Below, one piece after another: positions 63,583 to 64,000 of a stretch of DNA of 64,000 bases. Within the stretch, counting starts at the first letter, position 1. The number at the start of each line of letters is the position of its first letter. The notes beneath the pieces are model-generated. The model was not told where the DNA came from. It did not search any database and saw only the letters and a program-made list of their open reading frames with translations. Source of the DNA: Cytophagaceae bacterium (GTDB taxonomy: Bacteria > Bacteroidota > Bacteroidia > Cytophagales > Spirosomataceae). The stretch lies in assembly GCA_027491315.1 (NCBI GenBank), contig JAIXWL010000004.1, positions 310,001 through 374,000 of the forward strand, read 5' to 3'. Both the position numbers and the translations under genes were made by a program.

Positions 63583-64000
63583 ATGTTCAACCAAAATCGG
63601 ATGATGCGGGTATTCAAATTGATTACCCTATTGAAATCCTTCCCCAAAAAAACGATTAAGCGGATAGCCATTTCTTTGGACGTTTCTGAGCGTTCGGCAT
63701 ATCGTTATTTGGATTTATTGCAGGAGTTAGGCTTTGAGGTAGAAAAGGACGAGCACAACAAATATTCCTTGAAGACCGATATGATGGTAGAGCCATTTAC
63801 CAAAGAAGAAGCGGCTTTAATCGTGGAGGTATTATCTGTTTCGGCGAGGAATAATCCTTTGGTGGCTTCTATCAAAGCCAAATTGCCAAGCATGGATGAG
63901 GGTAATATTTTATCAAATCACGTGGTAGCAGGACATATTGGCAAACTTTTGACGGACATCAATGAAGCCATCAAAGAACAAAAACAGGTGATTATTTATA
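63583..64000 (+). CDS. WYL-type helix-turn-helix transcriptional regulator, 5' part only
   Basis: 139 codons from ATG at 63583 to the window edge, frame open. An N-terminal winged helix-turn-helix (MMRVFKLITLLKSFPKKTIK, RIAISLDVSERSAYRYLDLL) is followed by GFEVEKDEHNKYSL and a helical linker (FTKEEAALIVEVLS). This is the layout of HTH_11/DeoR-like regulators whose C-terminal WYL domain would lie beyond the window; the last visible residues EAIKEQKQVIIY are the usual start of that domain. It is divergent from the SEDS gene. Confidence 0.85.
   Translation, partial: MFNQNRMMRVFKLITLLKSFPKKTIKRIAISLDVSERSAYRYLDLLQELGFEVEKDEHNKYSLKTDMMVEPFTKEEAALIVEVLSVSARNNPLVASIKAKLPSMDEGNILSNHVVAGHIGKLLTDINEAIKEQKQVIIY

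Overview
The window is low-GC DNA from a member of the Bacteroidota, most likely a Cytophagales bacterium of sunlit, probably fresh, water (an Aquirufa-like organism is my best guess; this is inference). The evidence is two SusC/SusD pairs, a type IX secretion (T9SS) C-terminal sorting domain on an amylase, FecR/ECF-sigma control of a TonB-dependent receptor, many signal peptides and lipoboxes on degradative enzymes, and a proteorhodopsin with its retinal-synthesis genes. I saw no tRNA, rRNA, CRISPR array, insertion sequence or phage gene.

Layout. 0-2 kb: a secreted esterase and a small secreted NTF2-like protein. 2-5 kb: a photolyase neighbourhood made of a 45-aa DUF2256 zinc-ribbon protein, a DUF2805/TIGR03643 protein, a photolyase-like protein whose FAD domain comes first, and a convergent PhrB-type cryptochrome/photolyase. 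5-7.8 kb: a 7-TM AraC regulator, a small membrane protein and a GH10 xylanase, followed by six 47-48 bp hairpin-bearing tandem repeats. 8-15 kb: sulfatase, GMC oxidoreductase, a third photolyase/cryptochrome and a second sulfatase. 15-18 kb: crtY-blh-rhodopsin, then a fasciclin protein. 18.7-28 kb: a tandem CE1 esterase, Sua5, two FAD oxidoreductases and an 822-aa secreted protein of unknown family with an internal duplication.

28-41 kb holds a starch utilisation locus: susC-susD-susE-susA-like genes and a T9SS-sorted GH13 amylase on the minus strand. Divergent from it is a regulator that fuses two periplasmic starch-binding-like modules, seven membrane spans and a cytoplasmic AraC output. 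41-53 kb holds a pterin dehydratase and a sulfated-glycan locus (ECF sigma, FecR, STN-type SusC, SusD, two sulfatases, a small ORF), with another sulfatase beyond it. 54-64 kb is mixed: lipocalin, proline-iminopeptidase-type lipoprotein, SGNH hydrolase, GH97 glycosidase, CE1 esterase with an N-terminal beta-sandwich, a LamG lipoprotein, an FtsW-type SEDS protein and the start of a WYL-type regulator that runs off the window.

Together the genes describe a cell that uses light (a green-tuned proton pump made with locally encoded lycopene cyclase and carotene dioxygenase), repairs light damage with three photolyase-family proteins, and takes apart starch, xylan-like and sulfated polysaccharides. 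The most novel-looking items are the one-protein starch sensor at 39294, the domain-permuted photolyase at 2458, the duplicated unknown protein at 23727, and a plus-strand terminator between fecR and susC that may end an antisense RNA.
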